DNA of 64,000 nt from Raphanus sativus. Lineage: Eukaryota > Streptophyta > Magnoliopsida > Brassicales > Brassicaceae. The translations under genes and the position numbers were made by a program. Positions 45,108 through 57,435 of this stretch are shown one piece after another. Position 1 is the stretch's first letter. Every line of letters starts with the position of its first letter. The stretch is taken from contig NC_079518.1 in NCBI RefSeq assembly GCF_000801105.2, forward strand, positions 17,650,800-17,714,799, given 5' to 3'. The notes under the pieces are model-generated. The model did no database searches. It was given only the letters and a program-made list of their open reading frames with translations, and was not told where the DNA came from.

Positions 45108-45654
45108 TGTTGGGCCCGAATATGGCCCGATAGCTGATTAATGGATAATGAAAAATGATAACAGGCCGCGACTGGCCCATCGTGAATTCGACACCTAAAT
45201 GGAACTAAGCTAGAGCCGAAGGCTGAGAGCTAAAGTAATCATTGAAAGAGGTCACGGTAAAGAGGAAGCTCACATCATAATAACAAGAAGCGCAGGACCC
45301 GGTCAAAGGGAAGCTGTTGCGGATCCCACCTCAAGCGGAGAGGATCTCGGAGATCGGTTGAAGATGACCTGAAGAAATCCAAGACTATTTAAAGAGAAGG
45401 TCGAAGACTAAGAAAGTGATCCGAGACTACTGATATTCTACTCAATATTCATAAAAACATTCTCATTGTAATTCTCTTGTAATCTTCGTATTCATCAAAG
45501 ATCATCTTTTGTAACCATCCCATTTCTATTATATCAATACAAATCGAAGTTCATTCAACAAGTTCTTACGGGATTCAGCCCGCGATAATCTTCCCAAACC
45601 TTCCCTAAACATAAAACCTGATCTAAAATCTAGGTGTGAGTTTTACCCCTCACA
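45108..45654 (+). repeat. 3' LTR of the Tat element
   Basis: 547 bp, TGTTGGGCCC to CCTCACA, followed by the target duplication CAGAC at 45655-45659. Confidence 0.92.
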
Positions 45655-45674
45655 CAGACCCTATAACAGAAAAT

Positions 45675-46108
45675 TGATACGTTGCAGAGGGTGTATTTCA
45701 GGAAGAGAAGAAGAAATGAGACAGAGGAAGTGAAGGGAAAAGAGAGGGAAGATATTTCAAATGAGAAGACTCGGAGAGAAGTGGAGGGTTTGGAAAAGGA
45801 GTAAGTAGCAAAGCCGCGAGTTGAGCGAGAGGCTTTGCAGTTACGGTTTTCTGTTTTACTATTTTGAATAAATAGCGAGTCAGTGTGTTGACTCGTCTTT
45901 ATGCTGAGTTTGGTGTGAAGTGTCGTCATGAGACCTTCTCTATGATCGTTATGAGATCATAGCTCTTCTCAGTATTCACTTTGTAATTCTGTACTCGGAT
46001 TGGAGATTTCGTTTATTCAATAAGAGTATTCATTGTGTGATTGTTCTTGAGTGAGTTACATACGAGTTAGTGAGTTGAGTGCGGAAGAAGTTAAGTACGA
46101 ACTTAACA
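45675..46108 (+). repeat. 5' LTR of the chromovirus
   Basis: 434 bp. The following bases AATTGGTGCGTTTGTG would hold the primer-binding site, but I could not match them to a tRNA with confidence. Confidence 0.9.
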
Positions 46109-46140
46109 AATTGGTGCGTTTGTGACTGATCGAGCTTGCG

Positions 46141-46775
46141 ATGGCAACGGTTGGTGATTGCGAAGCCAGATCGGGTGATTACGATGATCAGAAGACGACG
46201 ATGAGTTACGAGTTGTCGTTTCTTCACTCGGAGTGTGAGCGACCTGCAGATCAAAGCGGAGGTGACAGCGGAGCATTTCCGTTCGATCGAAACGCGTTTG
46301 GAGAAGTATGATTCCCGTTTCGATTCGTTGGATAAATGTTTTGATCGTTTGACGCAGTTGTTGATGGATCAACAATCGGAGAAAGCTCAGGGGAAACGAG
46401 TTGCTTCTCCACACTCACCTCCTCCGGAGCTCTCTTCGTCCTCTCGACCTGCTCCGATTCACGCGAATCCGAAGGGTTATCAACTTCCACCGGCGGTTTT
46501 CGAGACTCGTGAGAGTTTGTTGAAGAAGGTGGAGATGCCTGTGTTTTCCGGCGATAATCTGTTTGATTGGTTGGCTCGTGTAGAGAGGTACTTCAGGATC
46601 GGGAATTTTCACGGTCGCGAGCGACTACAGTTCGTCTCGATGAGCTTGGAGGGACCAGTCTTGAATTGGTTCAACGCAGAGATGGATAATGATCTGTTGA
46701 CTGATTGGATGTAGTTCAAACGCAGGTTAGTCAAGCGTTTTCGCAAACGCTTAAGAGGATGAACCGGGGAAACGT
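46141..46775 (+). pseudogene. Chromovirus gag N-terminal part, broken
   Basis: A likely start is ATG 46141 (MATVGDCEARSGDYDDQ). The frame must change near 46231 to continue into 46235-46714, which holds the gag core (tract VEMPVFSGDNLFDWLARVER). A TAG at 46712-46714 follows, and another frame change before about 46755 is needed to reach the pol frame. The protein is therefore not made in one piece. Confidence 0.75.
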
Positions 46776-49700
46776 TTGTATGCCTTGCGTCAGACGGGTG
46801 CTGTGATGGATTATGTGAATGAGTTTGAAGCTTTGAGGTCTGTGGTAACGGGTATCGATGAGAAGAATTTGGTTGATGTGTTTTATAACGGCCTTAAACC
46901 AGAAATGCAGGAGGTGATTAAGATGAAGGAACCAAAGGGCTTAACAGATCATATTACGGCGGTGATTGGTATGGAGGATAGTGCATTTTGCAAGTCGGTT
47001 AGTACAGCAGTGAATGATACTGGTTATAAGAGGCATGATTACAGTTCTTCTACGAAAACTGTATCTTCAGTATCTGGTGGATCTCGTGTACAACAGAATG
47101 GAGACAAAGGAGCTTCTTCGGGGAATGCTCGCCCTCGCCAGCGTCACACTGGCGCTGAGCTGGATCAAATGAGGCGTGATGGTATTTGTTTTAAGTGTAA
47201 GGGTCCTTATGTGAAGCCGCATACTTGTCCTATGAAGGAACTGCAGGTCTTGATGGTGGTTAATGGTTTTGAGGTCGAGGTGTTGCAAGATGTGGGAGTA
47301 GAGTTGTTTGCAGCTGACATTATTACAGATGATCGTCAGATTGAGTTATCTCTCAATGCGTTCTTGGGGGTGGATACGCCTACAACAACAAAGCTTCGAG
47401 GTTCTTTTGGATCTCAGGAATTTGTTGTGATGATTGATAGTGGGGCTACTCACAATTTTATATCTCCTCGTGTGGTTAATGAGGCTAAGCTACCTTTGTA
47501 CACTGATAAACGTTTCCAAGTGTTGCTGGGGACGGGGGTTACAGTGGAGGCAATGGGTGTTTGTTGTCGAGTACCATTTCAGTTGCAAGGTGCTTCATTT
47601 ACTGGTGATTTTGTAGCGTTGGAATTGGGTGGTGTGGATGTGATATTGGGCATTTCTTGGCTCAGACGGTTAGGGCCCTGTTTAACCAACTGGGATACTC
47701 ATGAAATGTCTTTCAAACATGAAGGTCAAATGGTGACGTTGCGTGGTGATCCTTCTTTGCAGAAAGCAGTTACTGAGTGCAAGTCGTTGAGAGTGGTGGA
47801 CATTGTGGACGTGTTAAAGATGAGAGCCACAACTGAATTGTCTCCAACTCCATTGATTTCAGTGCAGCGTCTTCTGGAGCAGTTCTCTGAGGTGTTTGCG
47901 TTGCCTACTGAGTTACCACCCAAGCGAGGCAGGGAACATGCTATTCATTTGACTCCAGGTGTTACATCCATTTCAGTCAGGCCATATCGCTATCCTCATG
48001 CGAGTAAGGAAGCTATGGAATCTATGGTGGCTGAAATGTTAAAGAGTGGCATCATCAGACCCAGTCGTAGTCCGTTCTCTAGTCCAGTGCTGCTGGTTCG
48101 TAAAAAGGATTCTTCTTTGCGTTTTTGCGTGGATTATAGAGCTCTTAACAGAGACACTATTCCAGATAAATACCCTATTCCTATTATTGATCAGCTGTTG
48201 GACGAATTGTATGGTGTTGCTGTGTTCTCCAAACTTGATCTTCGCTCTGGCTATCATCAGATACGTATGAAGGATGCTGATATTGACAAGACGGCTTTTC
48301 GTACACATGAGGGTCACTATGAGTTCTTAGTCATGCCTTTTGGTCTCATGAACGCTCCGGCTACTTTTCAAGGACTGATGAATGAGATCTTTCGTCCTTA
48401 CTTGCACAAGTTTGTGTTAGTGTTCTTCGATGATATCTTAGTCTTCAGTGCGAATGAGGAAGAGCATGTGGAACACTTACGTATTGTGTTGCAAGTTCTC
48501 AAGGACCAGCAGCTATTTGCTAATCAGAAGAAGTGCATCTTTGCTCAACCTCAGGTTGAATATTTGGGGCATATCATTTCGGCACAAGGGGTTGCTACAG
48601 ATCAAGCAAAAACAGAGGCGATGGTGAATTGGCCTTCTCCTTGTACGATCAAAGCTCTGCGTGGGTTCTTGGGCTTGACTGGTTATTATCGGAACTTTGT
48701 GCAGAGTTATGGAGTTTTGGCTAAACCTCTGACGGACTTACTTCGCAAGGAGGCTTTTCTGTGGTCTACTGCTGCTCAAACTGCTTTTGATAACTTGAAG
48801 AAAGCAATGTCATCTGCTCCAGTGTTAGCTCTGCCTAACTTTTCTGAGCCTTTTGTGGTCGAAACTGATGCTTCTGGATTCGGGTTAGGAGCTGTCTTGA
48901 TGCAGCAGAAGCGTCCTATAGCTTATTTCAGTCACAGTTTAACTCCTCGCGAACGTTTGAAGCCAATTTATGAACGGGAGTTGATGGCTATCGTGTTAGC
49001 TGTGTTGAAATGGAAGCACTATTTACTTGGTAGGCGATTCATTGTACACACTGATCAGAAGAGTCTGAAGTTTCTCTTGGAACAATGTGACGTCTCGATG
49101 GAGTATCAGAGATGGCTTACTCGTTTACTTGGATTTCAGTTCGACATTGTGTACAAGCCTGGCATTGAAAACAAAGCTGCTGATGGTCTTTCTCGACAGA
49201 TGCAGGACTCTGTCGTGGGGGCTAGCTCGTCTCTGTTGTCCTTAATTGTTCCTCATGTCATCCAATTACAAGATATCTATGAAGAGGTTGAGTTATCGGA
49301 TGACATTAGGGCTCTTAAGCAGCGGATTCTAGCCGGAGAGCCGGTGAAGAAGGGTTTCTCTGTCGTTGATGGCAAGTTGTGGTTCAAGAAACGTTTGGTG
49401 ATTCCCCATACCTCACGTTTCATTCCTCTCATCATGCAAGAATGCCATGATGGTCTCTCTGGTGGACACTCAGGTGTTCTTAAAACCCTGAAGCGCGTTC
49501 AGCAATCATTTCACTGGAAGGGAATGCAGTTGATGATTCAAGAGTACGTTGCTCAGTGTGTGATTTGTCAAACTCATAAGACATCTACTTTAACGCCAGG
49601 GGGGCTCTTGCAACCTCTGCCAATTCCTTCTCAGATTTTGCAAGACATTAGCATGGATTTTATCGATGGACTACCTGCTTCGTGTGGGTTCAGTGTGATC

Positions 49701-50837
49701 TTTGTGGTGGTGGATCGCCTTAGCAAGTATGGCCATTTCTTTGGGCTAAAGCATCCTTACACTGCTGGTGAGGTGGCTGCAAAGTTCATTTCGGAAGTGG
49801 TGAAGCTCCATGGTTTTCCATCTTCCATTGTCTCTGACAGAGATAAAGTTTTCCTCAGTTCGTTTTGGAAGGAGTGTTTCAAGCTTTCGGGTACTCAGTT
49901 GAAGTATAGCACGGCGTTTCATCCTCAGACTGATGGTCAGACGGAAGTGGTGAATAGATGTCTTGAAACGTATCTCCGTTGCTTTGCCTGGGCTCATCCC
50001 AAGACTTGGTTTCATTTTCTTTCTTGGGCAGAGTTTTGGTATAATACCTGTTACCACACCGTTATTCACACCACACCTTTCAAGGTGGTGTATGGGAGGG
50101 AGCCGCCTTCACTCCTTCGGTACGAATCAGGTTCTACCACGAACTTTGAGTTGGAGAAAATGTTGTTGGAACGTGATAGAATGCTCCGTCAGCTGAAAGT
50201 GTTCTTCGAGCGTGCTCAGGCTGCGATGAAATGTTCGGCTGATAAACATCGACGTGAGGTTTCATTTCAAGTGGGGGACTCGGTTTTCTTGAAACTGAGG
50301 CCGTATCATCAGCAGTCGGTGATGCGTCGTACTTGTCAGAAGTTAGCAGCTAAGTTCTATGGTCCGTTTGAAGTGATGGAGCGTATTGGGAAGGTTGCGT
50401 ATCGCTTACGTTTGCCTGAAGGGTCTCGGGTTCACCCTGTGTTTCATGTATCTCAATTGAAACCAGTGGTGGGTTCGACGCATCAGTTTACACATTTACC
50501 TACCACATTTTCGGATCAAGGGGAGTTTGTGTTGATTCCAGACACGATTGCTGATACTCGTTATACGAGTGATGGTTACTTGGAGTTGTTGGTGATATGG
50601 GAGAGTTTACCGGAGCATGAGTCTTCTTGGGTATTGGCATGGGAGTTTGTGAGACAGTTTCCTTCGTTTCCGCTTGAGGACAAGCTTCGTCTCGTGGGGC
50701 GGGGTAATGATACGTTGCAGAGGATGTATTTCAGGAAGAGAAGAAGAAATGAGACAGAGGAAGTGAAGGGAAAAGAGAGGGAAGATATTTCAAATGAGAA
50801 GATTCGGAGAGAAGTGGAGGGTTTGGAAAAGGAGTAA
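46776..50837 (+). CDS. Chromovirus gag C-terminus and pol with chromodomain
   Basis: A single open frame of 1353 codons. In order: end of gag with a knuckle-like [14 protein letters not shown] near residue 140, protease DSGATHNFI near 219, RT with [11 protein letters not shown] near 550, RNase [12 protein letters not shown] near 695, integrase about 880-1110 with the H..H..C..C region and the [15 protein letters not shown] and GQTEVVNR acidic residues, and a chromodomain-like end at about 1240-1305 ([14 protein letters not shown]). All catalytic motifs are present. The frame has no true initiator here because gag upstream is broken. The last 43 codons or so (from 50708) lie in the 3' LTR. Confidence 0.9.
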   Translation: MYALRQTGAVMDYVNEFEALRSVVTGIDEKNLVDVFYNGLKPEMQEVIKMKEPKGLTDHITAVIGMEDSAFCKSVSTAVNDTGYKRHDYSSSTKTVSSVSGGSRVQQNGDKGASSGNARPRQRHTGAELDQMRRDGICFKCKGPYVKPHTCPMKELQVLMVVNGFEVEVLQDVGVELFAADIITDDRQIELSLNAFLGVDTPTTTKLRGSFGSQEFVVMIDSGATHNFISPRVVNEAKLPLYTDKRFQVLLGTGVTVEAMGVCCRVPFQLQGASFTGDFVALELGGVDVILGISWLRRLGPCLTNWDTHEMSFKHEGQMVTLRGDPSLQKAVTECKSLRVVDIVDVLKMRATTELSPTPLISVQRLLEQFSEVFALPTELPPKRGREHAIHLTPGVTSISVRPYRYPHASKEAMESMVAEMLKSGIIRPSRSPFSSPVLLVRKKDSSLRFCVDYRALNRDTIPDKYPIPIIDQLLDELYGVAVFSKLDLRSGYHQIRMKDADIDKTAFRTHEGHYEFLVMPFGLMNAPATFQGLMNEIFRPYLHKFVLVFFDDILVFSANEEEHVEHLRIVLQVLKDQQLFANQKKCIFAQPQVEYLGHIISAQGVATDQAKTEAMVNWPSPCTIKALRGFLGLTGYYRNFVQSYGVLAKPLTDLLRKEAFLWSTAAQTAFDNLKKAMSSAPVLALPNFSEPFVVETDASGFGLGAVLMQQKRPIAYFSHSLTPRERLKPIYERELMAIVLAVLKWKHYLLGRRFIVHTDQKSLKFLLEQCDVSMEYQRWLTRLLGFQFDIVYKPGIENKAADGLSRQMQDSVVGASSSLLSLIVPHVIQLQDIYEEVELSDDIRALKQRILAGEPVKKGFSVVDGKLWFKKRLVIPHTSRFIPLIMQECHDGLSGGHSGVLKTLKRVQQSFHWKGMQLMIQEYVAQCVICQTHKTSTLTPGGLLQPLPIPSQILQDISMDFIDGLPASCGFSVIFVVVDRLSKYGHFFGLKHPYTAGEVAAKFISEVVKLHGFPSSIVSDRDKVFLSSFWKECFKLSGTQLKYSTAFHPQTDGQTEVVNRCLETYLRCFAWAHPKTWFHFLSWAEFWYNTCYHTVIHTTPFKVVYGREPPSLLRYESGSTTNFELEKMLLERDRMLRQLKVFFERAQAAMKCSADKHRREVSFQVGDSVFLKLRPYHQQSVMRRTCQKLAAKFYGPFEVMERIGKVAYRLRLPEGSRVHPVFHVSQLKPVVGSTHQFTHLPTTFSDQGEFVLIPDTIADTRYTSDGYLELLVIWESLPEHESSWVLAWEFVRQFPSFPLEDKLRLVGRGNDTLQRMYFRKRRRNETEEVKGKEREDISNEKIRREVEGLEKE

Positions 50838-51141
50838 GTAGCAAAGCCGCGAGTTGAGCGAGAGGCTTTGCAGTTACGGTTTTCTGTTTTACTATTTTGA
50901 ATAAATAGCGAGTCAGTGTGTTGACTCGTCTTTATGCTGAGTTTGGTGTGAAGTGTCGTCATGAGACCTTCTCTATGATCGTTATGAGATCATAGCTCTT
51001 CTCAGTATTCCCTTTGTAATTCTGTACTCGGATTGGAGATTTCGTTTATTCAATAAGAGTATTCATTGTGTGATTGTTCTTGAGTGAGTTACATACGAGT
51101 TAGTGAGTTGAGTGCGGAAGAAGTTAAGTACGAACTTAACA
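50708..51141 (+). repeat. 3' LTR of the chromovirus
   Basis: 434 bp, followed by AAAAT. The purine-rich GGGGCGGGGTAA directly before it is the probable polypurine tract and is at the same time coding. Confidence 0.9.
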
Positions 51142-51146
51142 AAAAT

Positions 51147-54100
51147 ACAACGATCTCAGGATGAGAGCAGAGAATTCTACAGCTTTTGAAATTTTCTATA
51201 TCAAAGCAAAGACTTTCACAGCTTTTGATGATAGTGTTATTTGGAAGATATATATATACCGTTGAGTGAAGGAATCTAAAACTTGTTTTTACATGGCTGT
51301 CTATGGAGCTTGATTTATCATGTGGGGATAGTGATTTTGCAAGAACTGGTTTGTTAGAGTGTAAAACCAGTTTGGTGCATGTGTGATTTCAAATCTGAGA
51401 ACTGATTGAAAACAAAAGAAAAATGCCTGAGACAGCAAAAGGTCATTAGTTTTGGAAAATGGTGAACTGCAAGTTTGTTAAGGGAAAAAATCTGACTGAT
51501 ATGAGTAAGGAGAAATTGTGCCAGAGATGGGTTTAGATCGCAATGGTCTCTGAAACCCAAATGGTTAATGGCAGTTACTCAGCGAGGCAGCCTCAAAATG
51601 TGTAGGATCTGGTTTCTTGCTCTGACTCAGGCTCTTGATAATCTGAGAAGATATTTTGGTCCATAGTGAACATGCTAAAGGAGATCATCACAGTGTTTGC
51701 AGCTGCAGAAAAGTTACATGCAATAATTGTGGAAACTTAGTTTTTGTATCCTGAGCAGATAGATGTTAAGAATCTCTTCAGAGATTGATCATGATTGAGA
51801 AGTTATTCCTTCAATGGTTATGTTGAAAGTTGGGTTTTCATGTTGTTTAACAGAATATCGTCATGCTACAGTTTAAACAAGAGTATCCAATCTCCCGAGG
51901 GTTTCAAAGCTAGCAGTGATATTAATCTTTGGTCATACATCATCACATAGGGAGAAGTTTTCAGACACTATCATTCAGTCTGAAGCCAAATGAGTTGTTT
52001 TCTTGATCACATGCCAGAACATATGTACTGTCTCTTTTTGCTGCTACTCTCAAATCTGAGAAAGTGCTTGAAATTGTGCTCTGAGAAGAAACAGTGATGT
52101 GTGCAAGTAGAGAACTTTTTAGTAGTTCTAGTCATGAGATATGCTCTACGTTGGGGATGAGGTTAACATAGTCTAAAGGAAATGTCTCAAAAGAAGTTTT
52201 TACTTCGTTCAAAGTGGATGTCAAGGGTTCAATGTTTTATAAAATGATTGTCATATGTATCAGACATGCAAGTAGGGAATATATGTGGCATCAAATGGAA
52301 GAACTAAGGCGTCAAATAAAAAATTCTGAGATGTTAACCTAAAATAGCATCTAAGTTTTCTTAAGATTAGAGACATTCTCATGGATGAATTTCATTGGGC
52401 CTCATATGTTGTGCATATTTTTTTTCTGGTTGATGTGAGAGTATTTTTCATAAAGCTGGGTCTAAAGCGAGTACAAAAAAGATGATGAAGGTAAGCAGAA
52501 TAAATAACCATGGAGAGGCAGGTCGGAGATGGAAACAAAATTGGTTTGGAAAGAAACATAGTCTATGCTGAAATTTTGTTCCAAGTTTTTTTTCTGAGAA
52601 GGAGAATAGCTGGTTAAGAAAATATATTCTCAAGCTCTATAAGGTTATGTTTGCAAACATTGAAAAATCTGATTTCAACAATGGTTGGTGAAGAGATGAA
52701 GAATATCCAGGCTGATGGTAAGAAGTCTAGAGAGTAGATATTGTGTTCGGGGAACCTAATGGAACAGTTCTTCCATCATCGACTGTACCAGATTCTAAAC
52801 AGAGGTCAGGCTACAGTTTAACATCAAAGAAAGAGAAACATGCAAAGTTTCTTTTTTATGCACTCAAGCTGTGGGAGAAAAACCTAAGGGAGAAGATTAT
52901 GGTTTGGCGGGTACCAGACAGATGGTTCGTACTTTGACGTGATCATATGGGTGCGCAAAAGTCTACACAGAACAAGTCATAATTTAAACCAGAGTGTACA
53001 CAATATCTTATCACGATAATAAAGTGCTCAATTATTTTGGAGTTCCAACTTAGTTGTGCACTCAAGCGGGGAGAGAAAATATATAATGTCAAAACCGATA
53101 TTGATTTGTTAGTTCAGCCTAATGCAAAGAGAGCTTCACTCATGGGAAAGTTTTGAGTTTTCTGGAAATATGGGTTGCTATGTGTGCTTGAGTGTCAAAC
53201 TAAGCTGAAAAAGGAGAGAATAAGATGGTAAATCATTTGAGGAAACTAGTATATGATATAGATCACTGAGTGTGGAATGGGTTCTAAAACTCAGTCATAA
53301 AGGAAGAGATTGTTAGTGTTGTGTTGACTAAGTTTGAGAAGACGCTTGAATTCTAAAATACAGTCATCAAGGGAGAAATTGAAGATGTATTGCTAACTGG
53401 TTTGAGAAAGTAATACTGAAAGTATATCAGGAAGTACTACAGGAAGTAGATCAGGAAATGGTTCCGGACGTACTATAGGAAGTGGTTCAGGAAGTACGTC
53501 AGGTACAAAGCTGTGTGATTGCTGTTAACAAAAAGCTAGAGTACATAAGTGGACGGCAGCTTAGGGACGACTTGGACAAGCCAATAAGTGTCTGATCTGG
53601 ATAATCATCTTAAATATTATGTTTAAGATGAAGAATTTTTTTCTTATTCTTATGAGAGAAAAGGAAAGATTGCTTGGAGATCTTAGGATGATAAGGTTAA
53701 GCAATCAGTTAAATACCAAGGGACCGTTTTTTGTAGAAGGTATGTACGCCTAGGGTATTTTTCAGAGAGGCACACAAGCTGTGTGTGGCCTCATCCCACC
53801 ATAGAGATTTGTATTATCTGTTGATGGTCAAGTTCTATGAAAATCGCAACTGTTTGTAGACAGTGATGCTCTGGTGCTGCTGGATGGTAGTCAATGCATG
53901 CGAGCTTTATACTTATCTTCATAGTTCATCCATCCAGAAAAAATGGTAGACATTGTAGTGTTGGATATCATAGCAGTTGTAGTTGCAACTTGTTCTAGTG
54001 GATTTGTTTCTGGATTAGGTCTCGGGGATGTAGGAAAACCAAACCTCAATAAAAAAACTTTATGTGTTCGTTACTTTATGCCCATACGTACCGAAACATG

Positions 54101-54556
54101 CACATAAACACGTAGATCTATCCACAATATGCATTTACAAATGGGTCAAACACATTTAATAACTGTTATATGCACACGTTCTATCCTTGGCAGCAAAAAG
54201 AAATGTAATCTTAAGCTTACAAAACAAAGTCACTATTCGAGGGTGTTGGAACCTGTTTGCTTATTCGTCCCAAGTAATTTTGTACTAGTTTTTTTTTAAA
54301 AAAAAAAAAAACTGAATCCTATCAATTTTGTGAATTTGATCATTGGACAAGGCGTAACCAATCCTCTAGCATATTTGAACGTGCATGGATGGGATCAAGC
54401 AGCAAAGAGAGACAACAACTCCAAGACAGGAAGGTCATTAATACTATTATCTTTGAAAGTCAGAGCAGGACAAATCAAAAGCAGTAAAGTGTCAATCATG
54501 CTATAGAGGAAAACCAAAGCAAGGACAAATTTCAAGCCTAGTATCTTTGAGCACAA
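51147..54556. other. Unclassified decayed repeat-like DNA, right part
   Basis: No gene recognised. The style resembles 28999-32548. Near 53270-53420 there is a degenerate tandem duplication, with the words GTCATAAAGGAAGAGATTG and GTCATCAAGGGAGAAATTG about 88 bp apart. At 53420-53515 a cluster of GGAAGTACTACA-like units follows. AT-rich DNA from about 54060 leads to the 3' end of the protease gene. Confidence 0.4.
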
Positions 54557-56754
54557 CTAGTTACTGGGCCCAGTTAGATCCTTAGATATGGCAGATGTTA
54601 TGTTGTGGCGTTTCAAGATAATAGGATCTGCCTTTTTAGCAGATTCATAGTTGAGGACTAAAACCTTGTCATCTTCTAAATCCATGCTCAAATATTGTTT
54701 ACGATTTTCCTCTATGAGCTCAGATAGATGCCTTAGATTCTTTACCTTTACTTTGTTCACTTTCTCCACCTGCAAATAAAATAAAATAAAATAATACTTG
54801 TTATATTTTGCAAAAAAAAAATGCACTATGTCAAGAGAACATCTAGAATTAGCAACCTGCAAATCTTTGAAACTTTCGTATCCTTGGTTGATGTCATCTG
54901 CCAGTATCTAAGTTATGGATAAAGACATTGTTTGTTAAAACTCGAGAAAACACTTTACGATTTCATTGAGGGATGAAAACGGCATTACTAGTTAGCAAAT
55001 AACATCTTCATTCTTTCTAACAAACTAAATATTCAAATTAGAATTTTAAACAGAGAAATGAAAAACAAACCTCAGAGATAAAGACATGCTGTTCACATTT
55101 GGAAATATCGCTTTTTGGCACAAAAACAAAACCGCCGAATATGTAATAACTTGGACGTTTATAATATTGTTGCACTCTAACATGTGGTTTCACCTGCAGT
55201 GAAGAACGTATACCTCAATTCAACATGTAAACCAATTAAAAGTTTAGAAAGAGACTTGTCTTAATTACGGGCTTTAGATTAATGCTGTACTCATGTTCTT
55301 TTCCTCTTCGCAAAACTTTGATCAAGCTAGTTTCGCCTGGTTTCTTTATTAAAATCAAATAATTAAAACTTATCCGCTCATTTTCCCAAAAAGGAACTGC
55401 ATCAAACATAAACTCACTTGATTAGTAAACAAACATTAAACAAAAGTAAAAAGAAAAAGAAATTTGATATAATGACCTGTGGCATCATCTGCTACTGGAA
55501 CACCATCAATGGCAAGAATGATGTCATTCTTTTTCAAAACTCCGTAGGCACCCGACCACAAGTTTATTTTGTTTATAAGAATGCCTGTCATTGTAGAGCT
55601 CATTTTGAAATGATTACGGATTTGAGCATTTTTAATAGACTGGTATGATAGACCCAGTGAGCAGAAAACAGACTGTTGATCGCTTTCTTCATCACCAGTT
55701 ATGAAATGCTTAACAATTGGTGTTGGGATAAGAGAACTGCACATCGACACCGTCATGGTAACAATAAATCAAAAGTTAAGGGTTGCCTCCATTAAACATT
55801 GTCTAGTTTAACATACCTTTGTATCTGTGAACCTTCAAATGCTACACCAACGACTTTATTCTCCAAGATTACAGGGCCACCACTGTTTCCATTTTTTATA
55901 GTTGCATCTATTTGTATTCTCACTAGCTCGGTGTCACTATGAAGGTACTTTTCGGTTTCAAAGCTAGCTACTAGACCTTTTGTAATTCGAATTCTGTTAC
56001 CTGCATTTGAGCAAATAAATTTAGTTAGTAACCCAAGCATAATAACTAATTAGTAAATCTGAATATGATTATTGAATAGTATGAAACATTGTCCAAGAAA
56101 GGAATACCAGTTGCATAACCAAGAACGAAAACAGCTTTCTTAAGAGGCGGTATGCCTCCGAGCTCTAAAGGCTTCATACCCTTCCAGAACTCTTGACTAT
56201 CGATCTCCAAGATGGCCAAATCACATTCATGTGCAATCTTTTGAACTTTTGCTTTATATTCGATTGTAGAACCACGCTTTTGGACATGCACAGATGTGTG
56301 TTCATTCAGTATTTCCACCACATGAGCGTTTGTAAGAATTCTTTTTCCCGAGATAGCAAATCCTACATAATTGTAAACCTATATATATATATATAAAAGA
56401 TAACATTCTTGATGATGAATAGAGTTTCCAAGTAATATATATAGACATACCAGTGCCGGTGCGTCGTTTGGCACGAGTCTCCCACGGTCGAGTTCTGCTA
56501 TAGTCTCTAGAGACAAAGAAGATCTTCACTACCGAGTTCTTCAACGAACCAACCGGACAAGTTTCTTTTGGTTTCATTCTTCTGTTTTGTTTTTCCTCCA
56601 CCGTGCTCCTATCATTGTTCCCAACATTCAAGATAGCAGACAAGTTGCTGAAAACTCTGCCCGCCACTGTTACCGGATTGATTCGGACATCACAGGAATG
56701 ATGAGAAGAGAAGAACCCGCGGGGAACAAGAGCTCTCAAGTTACGAACCAGCAT
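54557..56754 (-). CDS. DEG/HtrA-family serine protease, probably mitochondrial
   Basis: A trypsin-like protease of the DegP/HtrA family with a PDZ-type C-terminus, resembling the Arabidopsis mitochondrial Do-like proteases. Eight exons in phase: 56754-56451, 56362-56108, 56000-55817, 55736-55477, 55396-55269, 55193-55071, about 54907-54858 and 54769-54557; about 505 residues. The N-terminus [18 protein letters not shown] is Arg/Ser-rich, as in a mitochondrial presequence. The catalytic triad is intact: His114 (TNAHVV), Asp149 (HECDLAIL), Ser226 (GNSGGPV). A PDZ-like segment follows ([17 protein letters not shown]). I do not recall a DEG gene at this place in the Arabidopsis block, so it may have moved here. 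Exact paralogue not assigned. Confidence 0.85.
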
Positions 56755-57435
56755 ATTGACCTTAGTTTGAACTTATGAAGGTTTTTTTGTAGTTTTTTTT
56801 GGTTATGTTCTGTGAGACACTTTTCAGTGTCTTTTCCCATTTTTATGTGTTTTCTTTCCTTTAACTTACCAAGATATCGAAATGTAAGCTTTCTTTATTA
56901 TTTACCCAGCTTCCTCTTTTTTATTTTTTTTTATTGTTAATTTTCCAGTTATAAAATAACTAGTATTTCTTGTAACAGAAAATTCACTTAAATAATATGG
57001 ATATTTTCAAATATGAAATATCAGCATATCTTGTTTATGCTTTGGCTCAAAAAAGTAAAATGTAATCAATGCAAGTATCTTTGAAAGGGGACCCTGGAGA
57101 ATGATATGATAGTGGCACAGACAAAAACAAAGCAATGAATTGAATAAAAACCGAGGACCCTCAAGAATCTTAATCAAAGCCTCTTCTTCTTTCCAAGTAC
57201 TCTTCTACATCTCTCTACAAATCACATCACACTGTTTTGGTATACCTTCTCTGGTTCTTGCCACAAGCAACAGACTCGATCCAACTTAAGCAGTCTTAAG
57301 AGTCATCGGAGCAAAGAGCTTTTCAAAAAAGGAACTGCGAAAGAGCTTTTCTCCAAGTGACACTGTGAATATAGGAGTAGAGACTGACCCCAACAGGTAA
57401 TATATTAAAAAGAAAAAAAAAGGAGCTCAGGTCAT
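56755..57435. other. Protease promoter side and EMB2756 3' flank
   Basis: Between the 5' end of the protease gene and the 3' end of EMB2756, both on the minus strand. It should contain the protease promoter (left part) and the EMB2756 3' UTR (right part). No other feature is seen. Confidence 0.5.

Larger units (their letters stand above)
32549..45654 (+). mobile_element. Tat-lineage Ty3/gypsy LTR retrotransposon
   Basis: A complete element with LTRs of 547 bp at 32549-33095 and 45108-45654 and a perfect 5-bp duplication CAGAC (32544-32548 and 45655-45659). Order: LTR, primer-binding site, gag-protease, reverse transcriptase, RNase H, second RNase H, integrase, long 3' region with tandem repeats and an antisense gene, polypurine tract, LTR. 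The second, plant-type RNase H domain is the mark of the Tat lineage (family knowledge). By eye the LTRs differ at three positions, so insertion was recent. The internal part includes a 100-N gap and a 1530-bp duplication that are probably assembly errors. The real element is therefore likely about 11.5 kb. Confidence 0.92.
45675..51141 (+). mobile_element. Chromovirus-type Ty3/gypsy LTR retrotransposon
   Basis: A complete 5467-bp element. The LTRs are 434 bp at 45675-46108 and 50708-51141, both TGATACGTTG to CTTAACA. The 5-bp duplication AAAAT lies at 45670-45674 and 51142-51146. Domain order is gag, protease, RT, RNase H, integrase and chromodomain, which defines chromoviruses. By eye the LTRs differ at three sites, so it is young. 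The gag is broken and pol is open. It lies only 20 bp after the Tat element, in the same orientation, but its own duplication shows it is an independent insertion. Confidence 0.92.

Noticed and set aside
53305..54060. 3' LTR of a copia-type element starting TGTTAGTG after a purine tract
   Set aside because: The words fit loosely, but no partner LTR, duplication or coding region was found; the same words belong to a local tandem duplication.
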